In this document: one piece after another, positions 33,701 through 46,031 of the stretch
Layout of the letters: the number at the start of each line of letters is the position of its first letter
Position numbering within the stretch: position 1 is the first letter of the stretch
From: Trichuris trichiura
Taxonomy: Eukaryota > Nematoda > Enoplea > Trichinellida > Trichuridae
DNA: 64,000 nucleotides
Reading direction: 5' to 3'
NCBI GenBank assembly: GCA_037903355.1
Contig: JBAJFE010000060.1
Span: 1,054,001-1,118,000 of the forward strand
The notes under the pieces: model-generated
What the model was told of the DNA's origin: nothing
Databases searched by the model: none
Seen by the model: the letters and a program-made list of their open reading frames with translations, nothing else
Translations under genes and position numbers: made by a program

Positions 33701-36486
33701 CTGCCGGGAGGTAAGCCGGGACCAAGGGCGGGATTGCTCATCGGCCGGATGTTGGAGGAAAAATTCTATAAAAACGTTTTGTACTGTTGTAGACGTCCAA
33801 ACCTTTTGTTTTTGAAAAGCAGCTCCCATGGCGGGAAGCGGAAGCTTACGCTCTGAGTCATTGTCGCCAGCCTGGTGTGCGTACCGGGCGGGCCGGCGGG
33901 GTGTCGCTGGGGCTGCATCATATGCGGACCACCCGGCCGCAGCTGGTCTGGAAACATTGGTTGTACCTGCCCAGCTGCTACGAACGGTGGTTGAGGCTCC
34001 TGGGCCAGCCGGAGCCCTGGTCCGGGGCGTGAACCCGGGCCCGAAGGGTACCTGGTGCTTATAAAATTCTGCAATACATTGCCGCTTAATAACGTGACTG
34101 CTTTTCAGACATTTTCCAATTTTCACCTGTTGGTTTAGCAGCGCATGCGGCGACTGCTGCGAAACTCCTTGCTGCGGAGATGGACGTATGTGGCTACCAG
34201 GAACGCCGGGTTGGAAGAAACCATGCGGAGGTCCAAGACCCGCCGGGCCGGATGGCAAAGTGTCCGGCCCTTGAGGTGGCATCGCAAGAGGACTTGGAGC
34301 GGCACCCTTAAAAAAAGGTCATATTATCTCCTAGCGCTTACAAAATACCTTATGGGATAGTCACCAACAGCCCCGAAGCAGCAACAGCTTCATTACGGCC
34401 CATGGTTTAAACTTTTAAATACGAACTATTGATACTACAGTCTTAGAAACGTTACTTTTTTTCTCTTTACCGGGCAACATGCCAGCGTGGCTTTGTTGCA
34501 TTAACCTACTGCTTATGTATAGTATGACTTGCTATCACTGCGGCCCAGTAGGACAGACGGACGAACGAAAGGGAACCGATGCAACGCCGTAAATGCAAAT
34601 CGATTGCCCTTCGACTGATGCTGCCAGTAGGATACGTACAAGCTTTAGGCTGGTAGGCAACCCAGCGGGATTCTGACTGCCTGATGCAACTTTCAACTGC
34701 GAAACGGTTCCGTACTGGAGCAGAAGGCGCGGCCGAGTGCCCGTGGCAACGGGACACAACGCCCAGGGCTTTGCGTTTTCTTTACCCAACAACGAGCGTC
34801 GCTGAAGAACCGGTGTCGAACGATCGATCACAAGAATTAGGTGTCGAGTGGTCCGATAGTCGGCTGTGGCCTCGTAGCAGCAAAAAAAACAAAACGGAGG
34901 CGCCGACGATGAGGTGTCGGGAAGGGGGCTATGTGGCGCCTTTCTCCTCCTAAGACAAGAACAACAACGGACGACAACTTTTGGTGAGTACATTTGTGTG
35001 TACATATGTATTTCATTTTTCTCATCGGGAAGGAGGCAGCCGCATATTGAATGCTTGAAAACACAGATGCACCTATTTTCGTGCACTGACTAAACAGTTG
35101 TCTCCTGTTATGAAAAGAAGAATGGAATTCAGTGCACACATACATATATATAAATATATGTATATATCAATCATTTAAACAGGATAAAGGGTAGGAATAA
35201 TGTTGCATAAAAATCTCCCTCAATTTTTCAGACGCGCCCCTTATGCCGCGAGGTACCCGAAGGGTACTGGCTACGAACTGGTCTCGTCAACGCGCTGCTG
35301 AAGCGCGAGCGCCTGCGCGCGCGCAGGTCGCCGCCTCAATCGATAATAATGCCTCGCGTTGGCGCGTTACAACTTGGCGACGAGGCAACGTGACCCCGAA
35401 GAGCTGCGCGTAAAGTCCACACCTTCACTGGCACGCTTTTGAGAACCGACAGTTAGACTAAGGCGCGTAGAGTTGGCCAAGTCGCGCTTGTCATGAATTG
35501 ATGTTCAAGATTGCGCGATTTAAGGGTGAAAAAAAGCATGATGCGCGCGCGCACACACGCACACATACACATAGACAGAGAGAGAGAGAGAGCAATGGCG
35601 GCGGCACTGGTGGCAAGATAATTCGATTCCGGGCAGAAACCAGTTGACAGCACTGTTCAAACGAACTTTTGCAAAAGATGGCGGAGCGGAGAAGAACTAA
35701 CTGCAATGACGTTTTCACGTGCGTGCAACCCCGAACCGTGGCAGCAAGGCGGCAAAATTTTGACAAAATAACGCTTTTCCGATGCGTAACTCCATCAACT
35801 CGCTAGCATTAATATAAATATAGATATGTAAGCATACAACAAGCGTGATATATACATATATGTATATGTGAATTTATGGTTAATGTCATAAGAAGCGCGG
35901 TTGCTGCTTCACTGCTGTGGTATTGACCAGTAAATCCGAATGGCATGTCGGCATCTACTTACCGGACCGTGAATACCATTGACAGCGTAGCCTGAGTTGA
36001 TGAACCCCTGAAAGTCGACTTGTAAAAGGCGGAAAGACGAACGAACGAACAAGAGAGAAGTTACATAGTCATGAAAAGCTTTGGCTTCGTTCGAATGTTC
36101 CGACGTATCTCTTCGTTCGGGCGCGGCGCAATAAAGATCCCAGAAGACGCTGCAATAAGTGGAAAGGATGTGTGAAATGGATGTTCGGAGAAAAAAGAAG
36201 AAAACTCTCTCTTACCACCACCAGGAGCAAAGGAAGCCGGGAGGATCGCCCAACGTTATCTGCTTATCCCAGCGAATCTCCTGCAGAAACGTCTGCGCTG
36301 CGTTCTTGGCGCCAATGTGCAGCAAATATTCATAAACGTACAAAGCGAGCCTGGAACGTCAAGTAGACGCGTTGCCGTTAAGCGTTTGGTCGAACTGACA
36401 AAGCGAGAAATAGAAACGTACTTTTCTCTTGCTTGAGCATCGGATGGTGGCACAGTCGGAACGTTGGGACCTCGTTTCCACGACAT
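30755..36486 (-). CDS. SSBP: Single-stranded DNA-binding protein / SSDP, LIM-domain co-factor
   Basis: Eleven exons: 36422-36486, 36216-36350, 36065-36149, 35963-36007, 34127-34306, 33850-34068, 33673-33765, 31360-31441, 31238-31302, 30932-31138, 30755-30871 (1293 nt, 430 residues). SSDP proteins bind LDB/Chip, protect it from turnover and act in LIM-homeodomain transcription complexes. The N terminus holds the LUFS/LisH dimerisation domain (about 17-95): [31 protein letters not shown], and [15 protein letters not shown] after the intron. The rest is Pro/Gly/Met-rich with the conserved [14 protein letters not shown] block. The last exon ends in a short charged helix ([18 protein letters not shown]) and FFGMH, unlike vertebrate SSBP ends. 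Two introns are long (1.7 and 2.2 kb), the rest short. Confidence 0.93.
31442..33672. other. SSDP intron 7 (2.2 kb)
   Basis: No coding exon recognised inside. Contains CA-rich and TA-rich low-complexity sequence near 32110-32140, 32330 and 33000. Its length is unusual for this gene set and may reflect regulatory content, which I cannot show. Confidence 0.5.
34307..35962. other. SSDP intron 4 (1.7 kb)
   Basis: No exon recognised. Low-complexity tracts are the only clear structure: TA-rich near 35140-35170 and 35840-35870, and a CA then GA dinucleotide run at about 35550-35592. Confidence 0.5.
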
Positions 36487-38299
36487 GGGCACAATAATGG
36501 TCACAACGAGCTAACTACTGACTTGGAAACGTCGTCGTCGTCCCGCGATCGCAGCAACGGAAGCGCCCGCGACTAAGAGGAGAAGCATCTATCTGTCTGG
36601 CTCGTTCGATTCGATCCGAAACGACACGGAAGGCAGCGTTCTGCGAAACGACGACCGGCGGCGAGCGAGTCCGCTGAAACCAGCTTGCCAATGCACGAGA
36701 GAGAGGCGAGCCAGCGACGCCACAGCGACGACAACGTTACTGCATCGACTCGCGAAACAATACGACCGCCGTCTGTTTTCCGGGTTAGTCGTACTGTCAT
36801 AAGCAGCGTTTACACTCATGCGACACAGCTACGTTGTTCGCCTGGGCGCGGGCGCTCGAAATGACCATTCTGCTTACCTCAGTCAGTTGGTCATTAGCGC
36901 CGATTTGCGCCGGCATAAGCCGGCGTCCACCGGTGCCATCTTATAAGCGCCGTGCTGCGCGTGTATTTTTAAAAACGCTCTCTGCCAGAATGCGGCGATT
37001 GGCTACTGAAGCCAACACAGCAACAGCAGCGGCAACGGCAGCAACGGCAGCAGCAGCAGCAACAGCAGCAACAGCAGCAGCAGCCGGGGTGAACCTGATT
37101 TTGCCGTTGGCAGCTGGTTTTTTTCAACAAACTCGTCCGGCGAGTTTAGCCAACCAATTTCCTACGACGACGGCTCCTTTCGTGGTTTTTTAAAACATTT
37201 TTCTGATCGCAGCTCAACGCTAAGCGGCGGCGATAAACGTTTTGTTTTTATTTTTATACAGTATGCTACAACTAATGCAAGTACCCGATTGGGCTTAAAA
37301 GCTTAAAGTTGCGACGCAGCGATACCTTACGCGTTGGCAGCGTGTTGAAGAATAACTGTGTGCAACAACCATCTTTGCACAAGTCGGTCAAAAAATGCAC
37401 CCAGTAGTTCGGCAAGGCCGCGCGAAAGATGATCGATAATTGTTACGTAAACAGGGCCACCGTTCGCACAGGCGCGCTTGCATAGGCTGCAAATCGATCG
37501 ACGCTGGCCACTGCGCGTCTCTTTGACAACGGCTGTTGTCACCGAGAGACGAACGACGACTACGAGGCGAATTACCGTCAGCGACGCAGCAGAACTCAAA
37601 TGCAAACACCTTCCAAAAGAGGAGCGAAGAAATGAACGGCAATGGTAAAAGGTGAATTCGACGACAAAACTGTAACGGAAATTGAACAGAGGCAATTTGA
37701 AATCTGGCAAAATGCCAAAGCTGCTGCTGCTGACGTAGCGAAATGCTGTCTTAACTACGCGGAAGTGCGCGTCATCTTTGCCAAACAAGCGCGTGTTCGA
37801 TCGCCGAAAGGATTGGACACAGCGAAATGTCGTCGTCGTTGTCGTTGGCTCTCCATCTTGTTGTTAAGAGGTCAACAGCACTACTGCAGCAGCAGCAGCG
37901 TCCGGCCTTAACAACATTTCTAGAAAGCTGCCGAACGTGTTCGCCCCATCTTTTTGCCAAACAAATACTCGTCACCCTTCAAGCCTTTGCTGCAGCTAAG
38001 GAAGAAGCCAAGAAAAGGTGAAACCCTTTTTTTTTTTGATTATCTGCCACCTTCAACAGAGCGTGTAGTCTGTTAAGAAGAGAAAAAGCGGTCAGCTAAA
38101 CAGACCGGAATGGCCATCACGCCAAATGAGTTCATGCCAGAAAGAGGCTGTACCAATTGGAACTCGTTGTCAAGCATTGCTATCACCACGCAAATGTGCG
38201 CGACTTGGAAAATTTTGCATAATTTCTTACTGTAAGCTGCTCATGCGATTAACGACTTAAAATATTGGAAAGTACCTAAGCTATCCGACTCATTTTGGC
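36487..38299. promoter_or_regulatory. Upstream region of SSDP
   Basis: 1.8 kb between the SSDP start codon and the Penelope-like element. It is GC-richer than the surrounding DNA near 36540-36900, which fits a promoter or 5' UTR. The minus frame at 37327-37788 (153 residues) lacks an ATG start and a known domain. Confidence 0.4.
37015..37084 (+). repeat. CAG/CAA trinucleotide tract
   Basis: About 70 bp of CAG and CAA with CGG and GGC interruptions. It would read poly-Gln, poly-Ala or Ser/Asn depending on frame. No gene around it was recognised. Confidence 0.8.
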
Positions 38300-38316
38300 A
38301 TAGTGTTCCTAGACTG

Positions 38317-40476
38317 CGTCTGTAGGGAAGCCGTAAGGTCAAGCCGAAACATGTGGACCTTGCCACACGAACAGTTTGCTCATCACAAAAACAGGTACTA
38401 AAAACGAAATTTGATAGCATTCGAGACAATATTCCGACAGCATCTTCAAACCCTTACAGAAATATTCCACAAAGAACTCCTAGGTCAGAGCTAAATTCAG
38501 CGATAATAAATCTCAGCTCATTCCCTCTAAGTGAAAATGAGAAGCATATATTAGAAAAAGGACTTAACTTCGTCCCAACACCAAAACAACCACCACTTCT
38601 CGACATCATTGCCTCAGTTGAAGACAGCCTATCTTCGTCGGACACACAAAAGGCCACACAGATCAAGAGTAATTTATCTACATTGATCCTAGGCCACCAC
38701 TTCACTGCCACATCGAACCTAAGCCGATATGAGATAAACAGTTTATATAAACTTAGAAAACAACCCAACAGAATCATAACCAAAGCAGACAAATGGAATA
38801 GAATCGTCTTACTTGACAGAAGCACCTACATCGAAAAGTTGACAGCTATCTTGAACACCAGCAACTATACCCCCCTACCAACCGACCCTACAGAAGTTTC
38901 CCGAAAAAGTCTCTGATCTCTTCTCATTACATATGCCACAGAAACCAAAGAATCTGCTATCACCAAAATGACAACATATCTTAAGTTTGCATCGAACTTC
39001 AGACCCCCTGAGCTCTATGGTCTCCCAAAATAGAGATACTTAAGATACTTAAGTAAGATCATCAAACCTCTAACAGGCAAGGAACCATCCTTTGTCAAAA
39101 ACAGCAAAACGCTCGTCAACGAAATAAGGAACTATTATTTGGAACCCGACGAGATTTTAGTCAGCTATGATGTAAAAGACTTATTTCCCAGCATCCCAAT
39201 ATCAGACACCCTAGAGACCTTACACAATCTCCTCCACACAGACACAAATCTACCCAGCAGAACTAAATTAAATCCCTTTCACATTGTCAAACTGGTTTCG
39301 TTTTGCATGCAAGAAGGCAATTACTTCACTTTTGATAACAAGTTCTATAAACAATCTAACGGAGTACCTATGGGAAGCCCCCTATCCCCTGTATTAGCGG
39401 AAATCTTTATGGAAAACTTTGAAAGACAAATGTTCAGAACTATAGACAGACACATAGCTCCACGCCTTTTTAAAAGATACGTAGACGACATCTTTGTCAT
39501 TATAAAAGCTGGAAAAGAAGAACAATTTTTACAATTCCTCAACAACGTCCGTCCTAACCAAATAGTCTTCACAATGTAAAAAGAAGATAACAAAACCTTG
39601 CCCTTTCTGGATGCCTTAATCATTCGCTCAAGGGAAGGCCTTAAAACCAGAGTGTATAGAAAACCCACAAACACAGATCAGTACCTCAATTTTTCATCAC
39701 ATCACCCACGATCAGTAATGCGTGGTATCCTCTCTGGAATGATAGACAGAGCATTCAACTTATGCAGTCTCGAATATCTCCAGCCAGAAATTAACTACAT
39801 TAAAAAAATCGTCTACAAAAACGGTTATCCTAAATCCTTTATCAACCAAGTGCTCAACCACAAGCTTCGCACACGTGAGTCTCCAGAGCAAAACACTCCG
39901 CACGACACTTGTCTGGTTATTCCTTATGTGGCAGGCTTAGGCGAAAAGATTGTCCAATTAGGAAAAAGATTAGGCTTCAGAGTCTTTTTCAAGAGTTCGC
40001 CCAACCTCAGGACAATTCTTCGCACAGACAAAACTAAAATCCCCGCAAACAAAAAGACAGGATTAATATACGCGGTTGAATGTTCTTGCTCAGGGATTTA
40101 TATTGGTGAAACGGGAAACACCCTAGAGCATAGATTTAACGAACACATAAAAAAACTCACAAGTTACAATAACGCGAAAGCCATACTTGACAATGGCACC
40201 AATCTAACCACGCAGCGAGGCAGACCAATCGTGGACCCAAAAATTACAATGGAAAAAGCCAAACAAGCCTCTGCTGTAGTGGAACACGTGACGCAACGCA
40301 CTCAACCACTCCACCCAAAAGTTTTATGTTACGAAAACAATTTACGGTTAAGAAGAATTAAAGAAGCACTATATATTAGACATAATGCGACTTACAACCG
40401 CGATCAAGGAGTGGAAATGAGTGGGATTTGGACAAATATTGTGACGCGGTATAATTGTTGCACACTCATCAGATGA
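38317..40476 (+). pseudogene. Penelope-like RT / GIY-YIG polyprotein, broken
   Basis: PLE reverse transcriptase primes at nicks made by its GIY-YIG nuclease. Pieces in order: N-terminal part 38353-38916 (ITKADKWNRIVLLDRSTYIEK, the block before the RT fingers); a damaged part 38917-39138 with several stops and a local rearrangement where LPK-x-H-K...PLRPIV is expected; RT core 39139-39579 with SYDVKDLFPSIP, NGVPMGSPLSPVLAEIFM and the catalytic YVDDIF; a TAA at 39577-39579 where the frame otherwise continues; then 39580-40476 with FLDALI, the thumb, and a GIY-YIG domain (GLIYAVECSCSGIYIGETG, then R and H in LEHRFNEH). The nuclease end is fully open. Confidence 0.88.
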
Positions 40477-40810
40477 AATACAATAGCCGGGAAAGAAGAA
40501 AAAACAAATAATTAGAACAAATAGAAATGCACAAAACTGCAATATAAATGGAACAAAGAAAGAAAAAGAAAAAAGAAAAAGAAAGAAGAAGAAAATGAAT
40601 GCAAAATGAAAAAACAGTGACTCAACAACATAGAAAAATGTTCGGAACAACCCAACGAAGACAATCTGGAAGCTATACGGAACAAGAAAAAGAAGTGCGC
40701 TGACAGACTCAAATATAAAAACCTACAAACAGAAAGCTTCAAAATACCCGCTTTAAAATCCTCAGAAACGATAGATGGCACTCGCTGCCACAATTCATAT
40801 TTACAACTTA

Positions 40811-40856
40811 AGACCGCTGATGATGGGTCTCGAATGACCCGAAAGCTCCGGAGTCT
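40811..40856 (+). ncRNA. Hammerhead ribozyme core in Penelope-like 3' end
   Basis: CTGATGA (40817-40823), stem II GGGTC/GACCC (40825-40829 with 40836-40840, loop TCGAAT), GAAA (40841-40844), then GCTC with C40848 as the expected cleavage base. Helix I is CCG (40814-40816) with CGG (40849-40851), extended by AGA/TCT past a two-base bulge. A self-complementary AGCU makes helix III minimal, so cleavage may need two copies, as proposed for PLE hammerheads. One extra base (T40824) sits before stem II. Confidence 0.75.
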
Positions 40857-40905
40857 CTTTATATAGAAAACAAGCGGGACAGATCCGTAATAAATTTCTT
40901 CATCA

Positions 40906-43900
40906 AGCCGAGATAAGCAAGTAAATAGAGGTGCCTTGGAATTTTGAAAACGACTGACCACGCGACATGCCAACGCAGTGACAGGTCACGTGCTGAGCTA
41001 CCTAAACTCGAGTTCTCCCTCTGCGTGTGTGTGTTTGCTCGTTACGAAACATTGATTGGTGTGAAACGTTGGTCGACAAGAACAGGTTGTCCTCAACGAC
41101 TGTCTTCTATCGCGTCGATGCCAACAGCTTGGCAAGGCGATTTTTCGTACAACAGAAAAAAATATTGCGATGTGCTGCCGGCAAGGACTTGTAGTATAGA
41201 TAGAAAAGACCATTTGAAACTAGGAGTTCCACTACGCTATGAGAAAAGCATATCTTAACTATGTCGGTCTTGCTACAAGCGTTTTGCTTCTATCTACGCT
41301 TAGCTGGTCGAGCTAGGCGAACGTTGGGTCCCTTTATGCACATTTTTTTAAATTTAAAAACTCGCGCGAAATTCAAACGCACCATACTAACCTGCGCATA
41401 TTGTTGGCTCGGCGCCGAGAGGGCAAAAATGTTGTGCCGCTTTTGAATTTTTGAAAAAATTGAGCAGCGATCAATGCTTCGCCCCGGCGAAAGCGCGGTG
41501 CAACTTTACCTTCTTGGAAGCGGCAAAGAATGCGACCAGCCCGGAGCTATTGATTTAAGCAAAGAAAGTTGGGCCCACACTGGTTGAACAGTAGCGGATG
41601 ACGATGCCAACACAATCAAAGAAGGAATGCAAAGCTAAGAAGGCGCCAATACGATTACTCTGCCCTTCAATGTAGGCAGCAGAAGTCAGAAGTGGATACC
41701 AAAATTTGTTTCTCCTTTCAGGCTGCAGCCTCTTTATAAGAAAGATATCTCGCAAAGAGGAGCTTAGAAAAGAAGTTGGCTATTATTAAACAAATGCTAG
41801 TTAGGGCGGCGTAGGCGAAATAGTTATAAACACGGAAACAATAGTAGCGCGGCAGATTCATTGCTTACCGCAATAAGATTCCTTCGTCACCGGAAAACCA
41901 ATAACGACTGGTTTTGATTGCGTAGGTAAGTTTGAAATTTTTTTGCGCGAAACAAACAATGGCAGCCGTCGACAAATCGTGAACGACCTCTGAGCTCAAT
42001 GAATATACGGCTATTGGTCGTCAATGAGAAAGTTGCGAAAATTTCGCCTATACTAACACCGTTAAAGGCATAATTATTTACTTACTGCTTTAATGAAGCA
42101 TCGTATCGCCGCATCAGCTTTATAAACACACAGAGACGAAGCGACAATTCGCTTTGCGAGAGAAATTCGCAAACGAGGCAGTTTACGTGTTCTCATACGA
42201 GAACTGTTGAAAAGAAACGAGCGCTGACAGTGTGTTGGCTGTCTATTCGGGTGGAATGCCCCAACTAACGTCTAGAATATCCCTTACTAATACGAAGAAG
42301 TCATTGTTGACTGACGAGTTTGCAAACAAGGAGACCTGACGCGTTTCGAGGTCAAATAACTTTCTTAAAGGACACCCATGAGAGATGGCAACCCCAAATA
42401 GCCTTGAAAAGGATTGTCAACGACGTTTCAAATTTTCAAAGAATGAAACAACAGCATTTTGAAGAAGCGTACATTGACAATATGCAAATTGTTTTTTTTA
42501 AGCGATCAGAAGAAGAGGAAGAAAAAAGAAAGGCTAAAGCGGCTAAGAAAACTTGCCGGTTAAGACGTTCCAATGGTCGGTAACGTTTAGCATAGATTGT
42601 GCGCACCGAAAAGCAACTGACTTTCAACGATGCCTATATAACTTATGGGCACAAGCAGCAACGATAATCCATCGATTTGGCCATTATAGCTCCTTGACTT
42701 GCCTCACCGCAAAGCGTATTGATAATAGGCGATCTTAGGGCATCGATCAATAGGTTAGCAAAACCTGAGTTTTCCTTTGTTTGCATTCAAACTGTCCGCA
42801 TAGAAGCTCAAGAAAAAAATATGAACGCACTATATATTGGAACCAGTTTGAAATATTGCCGCCTATCCGCGAAGAGGCATCCAAAGTGCCCAATATAGGC
42901 GCGGAAGAGAAATTTAATGCGGATTACATTGGGGCAGATTTTCGTGAAAAGAGAAAAGTTTGATAGAGCGCAATCGCGCGCCGGGACTTTGCTCAAAAAC
43001 ATCGCCATTGACTGACCAACTTTAGGCGGCTCAATTCGTTGACCGGCTGAAATATTTTTTTTTGAAATAAATACGACGCACCAATTCGAATTAAGCGCGG
43101 AGAAGAAACTTCCGAACTCTTCGTAGCATCTAAAGTTCCATTAAAGGGAGGCAGTCGATTGTACGGAATTAAAGAATGCTTAATGAAAAAATTAAACTCT
43201 GTTACGTCCTCACACTTTTGGCTCAACTCTCCCAAACTTGCGTTTTTACATAAAAAGCCGTTATGAGCAGTCGGTATGAGACTTGTTGTTCGCTATTGAT
43301 TCGCATTAGGTCGTTAATGAGAAGAAACTTTTGCCCAACAGTCTTCATTGAAGCTAAGAAACATTCTGTTTAACAGTAGATCAACCGTTGCAACGACTGG
43401 CCTCATTTGTAGGCTCTTTTCCTCGTTAGGGAACTTCGCAGCATCGTACGAAAAATTTTTAAAATCTAACTTTCGGCTTTTGGAAACCTTACGGACCGTA
43501 AGAAAAAAAACAGCGACGAAAAGAGCGTCGATAGCTAACAAAAGGTAAGTTTTACAAAAGTGGCCATTCCAGAAAGTTGTGTACAGTTTTGGGCATCACT
43601 GATGCTTGGAAACGTATCTCGGCATACACTCGTGTTTTAAAAAACAGTATTTCATACGCTCATAGAATAAATGCGGCATTTTTGTAGCTGTTTCTTTAAA
43701 TGCGAATGTAACACGACATAAAGAGCAAATTAAAAACCATGCCTTTAACAAAAATGAAGTGAAAACGTCTGAAACTTGTTTAATTGAATTATCTTTTAAA
43801 ATCAATCGCAGCGTGAGTCCTCCTACCTGCTAATCTTTACTTGATTGTTATACCGTAATTTGAAATTTTAAATAGCTTCCCCCTTCGCGCCAATAAAGTC

Positions 43901-46031
43901 ATTAGCATTTTTTGTACTTTGATGACTGTCATTTGAAGAAATAACAAATGCAAAGCGTTATAACGAACAAAGGGAATCGGAAACACCAAAAAGCGTATAT
44001 AGATAAGCGTTACTTATTTTGAAAATTTTATAGCGTATAAATGCGGCAGTGTAGCCAGTCGCGGCTGCTGTGCAATTTTATTTTTATTAAGAGCCGAACG
44101 AAGTTACGAACCGAAAAAATGTTGCGAACTTCAAACAGCTAATTAGCATAATAAACCTGTCCGCAACACTCATACAATCGGACTGCAAAGATTAAGTGTA
44201 TTCATTTCCACACGTTAAAAATTAGTTTAGTAGTGCTTCATCGATGAAGAAACGAATGGGCGGTTATTATGACGCGAACTATTTGAATGGTGCAAATCAG
44301 CATGGAGAGAATGCCTCCACTTGGCGAAAAACAGCTGTGTGCATTTCTGAAAGGTACTATTAAATTATGCTTAACTTCTAAAGATAATTTCATGACGCGC
44401 TTTGGTAAAGTAACCTACGCAACTCGAAAGTTTTACCTTTGTTTTCAAGAACGCCATTGATGTACAAATTTTTTCTATTCCGCCACTGTGGGGAAAAATA
44501 ACACTCGTATGTCGACGCATTTATTCGTTTCGTATGTTAGGCAGCACTTATACTAGAAAAATCAATGTTAGCTTTTTTTTGCAAACCGAAATTTTAATTT
44601 TCAATTTATAAAATCCCGCAGAGACTTTTGCTCAACGTTTAGTTTTAAGTGTTCGCTAGAAGTTTACAATTTCAATTTTTCCTTTTATCAAAAAAGAGAA
44701 GAGAAACGTCGGTTATCCTGCGCATCTTCTACTGTACTTTTCAACTCAAAAGCGGTTAATGGATGGAAATAAAATGCATGAAATGGAACCAGTAAGCTAC
44801 ATGCCTGCAACTTGAACAGTAGCAGGGTCACACAGCAAAACACTCTTGTGATGTTACGGGACAGCGAAAGGAACTTGCATCTTTTCTGTAACGTCAGGAA
44901 ATCACGTCGGTTCGAAAGCTCTGCGGGCGATAAACTTTAAAAAGACTTAACATTATTTTTACATTTGTATTTTAATTCCAGAATCTCGTTAGCTCGCCTA
45001 ATAAACCAGTTCAGAGCAATGTGCTTGAAAGATTTACCAGGCGAATCTTTTACACTGGTGCTGTTCGCTAGTACTCTAGTTGGTAGTGACGCATTTAAAT
45101 AAGTTTTTCCTGCAAACTTTCCAACTGAAAGCACTCCAGAGAGGTCATTAGATCAAGTTTAAAATCATAAGTACTTGATTACTTCATTACCGTATATCTA
45201 GGAATGCAAACTCCGAACAGCTGCGTTTAACAAGCAGAAATTTTACCCTTAAACTTTGATAGCTGCAAAATTTAATTTTCTGAAAAAGCGAACGAACTGC
45301 ATGATAAAATGTAAGTTATTTTCCTTAATGGCTAACGGTACGCACCTGCGCAAATCGTGGCTGTAGAAACCGTATTGCTGAAGTCTGCTTTATCTCCAAA
45401 CGGTGAGTTTCAGGGCGGTGTCAGATGTTTAATGCCAACTCATCAAAAAGTTACTGTCTTTACTGATGCTCAGGAAGACTTACAAAAATGATAATCAAGT
45501 AGCATTGCATGGTTTTTTAAATTTTTGGGTGCACTAACAATTTTTCACTGCGAATTTCAACTTTTTCTTTTACACCAGATACCTACTTTTTGAACTCAAA
45601 GACGCAGCCGCGTTTTGCGCAACTCGAGCTGTGCTTTAGGCAGTTACAGTGATTGCTTTTAAAAGTTAATGATTTTTATGTTCTCAGCCAACTTGCAGAC
45701 TCTACCGTTCCTCTTTCGCTTTCCTTACCGACCGAGCGGTATTGAAAAAAAGAAGCGCTAGTCTTATTGCACTGCCTAATGTCTTAGGGGCTTTCGGAAT
45801 GTTTTTTCAGGGCAATTTTAAAAATCTTCGCTATTCGCAAATGCTAGTAAAATCATCTAACTCAACTGTCATGTGTTTTGCCAAAGTAAAAACAAATTAT
45901 GACCTCCGATGGCAAAACTAAAATTACCGAATCGTTCAGCGCGAAATCATCCTCCTTTGCTGCAAGCTGCTCGTTGAAGTTCACTGGTCGTCTTGACGGA
46001 ATAACATTGCAAAAAAGGTGCTGTAAAGCAG
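40906..46031. other. 5.1-kb gene-poor stretch
   Basis: No recognised gene. Plus-strand frames at 42320-42583 (charged, ending in EEEEEKRKAKAAKK-type sequence) and 42781-42963 look mildly protein-like, but the first lacks an ATG and neither resembles a known family. No repeats or RNA genes seen. Confidence 0.4.

Larger units (their letters stand above)
38300..40905 (+). mobile_element. Penelope-like retroelement, decayed, with 3' ribozyme
   Basis: An RT gene fused to a GIY-YIG endonuclease (38317-40476), a 3' UTR with a GA/A-rich tract at 40546-40600, and a hammerhead core at 40811-40856 followed by an end similar to the palindrome arms at 2215-2451. No matching terminal repeat or ribozyme was found 5' of the ORF, so the copy appears 5'-truncated. 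The outer borders are approximate. Confidence 0.82.

Noticed and set aside
36834..37193. 119-residue frame with an Ala/Thr run
   Set aside because: Produced by the CAG/CAA tract read out of frame; flanks are not protein-like.
44895..44930. GAAAGCTCTG motif resembling the 3' half of the ribozyme
   Set aside because: No stem II and no CUGANGA box upstream.
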